Positions 6,409 to 6,822 of a DNA stretch of 6,822 nucleotides are shown one piece after another. Source of the stretch: Betaproteobacteria bacterium (lineage in GTDB: Bacteria > Pseudomonadota > Gammaproteobacteria > Burkholderiales > Rhodocyclaceae); contig JAGWUW010000144.1 in assembly GCA_028868235.1 (NCBI GenBank), positions 1 through 6,822 on the forward strand. The letters run 5' to 3'. The notes under the pieces were generated by a model. The model saw only the letters and a list, made by a program, of their open reading frames with translations, ran no database searches and was not told where the DNA came from. The translations under genes were made by a program, and so were the position numbers. Position 1 is the stretch's first letter; the number at the start of each line of letters is the position of its first letter.

Positions 6409-6822
6409 TCAGGAGAACTTCGCCCGGTGTGCTTCAACGGCCTTCAGGCGGGCGGCCTGCAAACGGCTCATGACCGTTGCGGGGAGCGCTTCGCCAGTAT
6501 CGGGAACCTGCGCCAGGGCATGGGCCTCAAGCGCTTTCAGGCGGGCCAGCAGCAGGCGGACCCGCGCCGTTTCCGACAAGGGCATGGCGCCATGGTCGGT
6601 ATCGTGACGGTCGTTGTCCTTGACCAGCCGGGGGCGGCTGTAGAACTGGTGTAGCGGCAGGTCATCGTAGTCGGCACGGCCGTCATCGTTGTGCTCGGCG
6701 TTGCGGGTCGGCGTGTCACCGGCGGCGGATTTTGCCTTGGTGAACAACGCCAGTTGCTGACGTTCCGTTCGCGATAGCAGGGTAGCGGGGATTACCGCTT
6801 TTTTGGCCTGCCTGACCTTCTT
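6409..6822 (-). CDS. Unrecognised protein, C-terminal 137 residues (5' end outside the window)
   Basis: I do not recognise this protein. The frame is open from the window edge to the TGA at 6409, giving 137 residues, so the true start lies to the right. The TTG at 6747 is only the first possible start inside the window and probably not the real one. Third codon positions are mostly G or C, as in the neighbouring genes, which supports real coding. The first 35 or so visible residues are basic (KKVRQAKK). A stretch rich in Asp, Asn and His follows (for example HNDDGRADYDD and VKDNDRHDTDH). The last 50 are probably helical and contain ARLKALEAHALAQ and, 31 residues later, ARLKAVEAHRAKF. There is no membrane segment or signal peptide in the visible part. 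It is the first gene of a co-directional run leading to the ychN-like gene 88 bp away. A plus-strand frame overlaps it but looks like a shadow. Confidence 0.6.
   Translation of the reverse strand, partial: KKVRQAKKAVIPATLLSRTERQQLALFTKAKSAAGDTPTRNAEHNDDGRADYDDLPLHQFYSRPRLVKDNDRHDTDHGAMPLSETARVRLLLARLKALEAHALAQVPDTGEALPATVMSRLQAARLKAVEAHRAKFS

Noticed and set aside
6346..6654. 102-residue plus-strand frame over the right-edge gene
   Set aside because: The minus-strand frame has the better codon pattern and internal protein repeat, so this is probably its shadow. It is the least certain rejection because neither product is recognised.

Overview
The window is about 6.8 kb of GC-rich, densely coded chromosomal DNA. 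Codon use favours G/C at third positions. The closest matches I can recall are housekeeping-type proteobacterial proteins: an OsmC-YcaO fusion of the kind known from beta- and gammaproteobacteria, a YchN-type DsrE protein, a YddA-like ABC exporter and an RhlE helicase. A betaproteobacterium, perhaps from the Rhodocyclales, fits best, but that assignment is inferred from gene content alone. I see no phage, insertion sequence, CRISPR array, tRNA or rRNA.

Layout. The plus strand carries the 3' part of an OsmC/YcaO fusion gene cut by the left window edge (to 1967). A 265-bp spacer with a long imperfect hairpin follows, then a small GFA-family zinc/thiol protein (2233-2631) with a textbook ribosome binding site. 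The other genes run leftward on the minus strand. In transcription order they are an unrecognised protein cut by the right edge (6822-6409), a YchN-like DsrE-family protein (6320-5967), a fused membrane/ATPase ABC transporter of the YddA/BacA-related group (5815-4112), and an RhlE-type DEAD-box RNA helicase (4060-2729). The GFA and helicase genes converge on a 97-bp spacer with two small GC hairpins and no clear T-tract.

How the genes may work together. The four minus-strand genes are co-directional, with gaps of 88, 151 and 51 bp. They could be partly co-transcribed, though the 151-bp gap before the ABC gene holds a candidate promoter and an operator-like inverted repeat. Several products belong to thiol or sulfur-handling families (OsmC/YcaO, GFA, DsrE). 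This could reflect shared biochemistry or chance, and nothing here proves a pathway.

Novelty. I do not see a convincing new multi-gene system. The points most worth checking are the truncated OsmC-YcaO fusion without RiPP partners, the unrecognised right-edge protein with an internally repeated motif, the inverted repeat before the ABC gene, and GC hairpins placed just after most stop codons without T-tracts.
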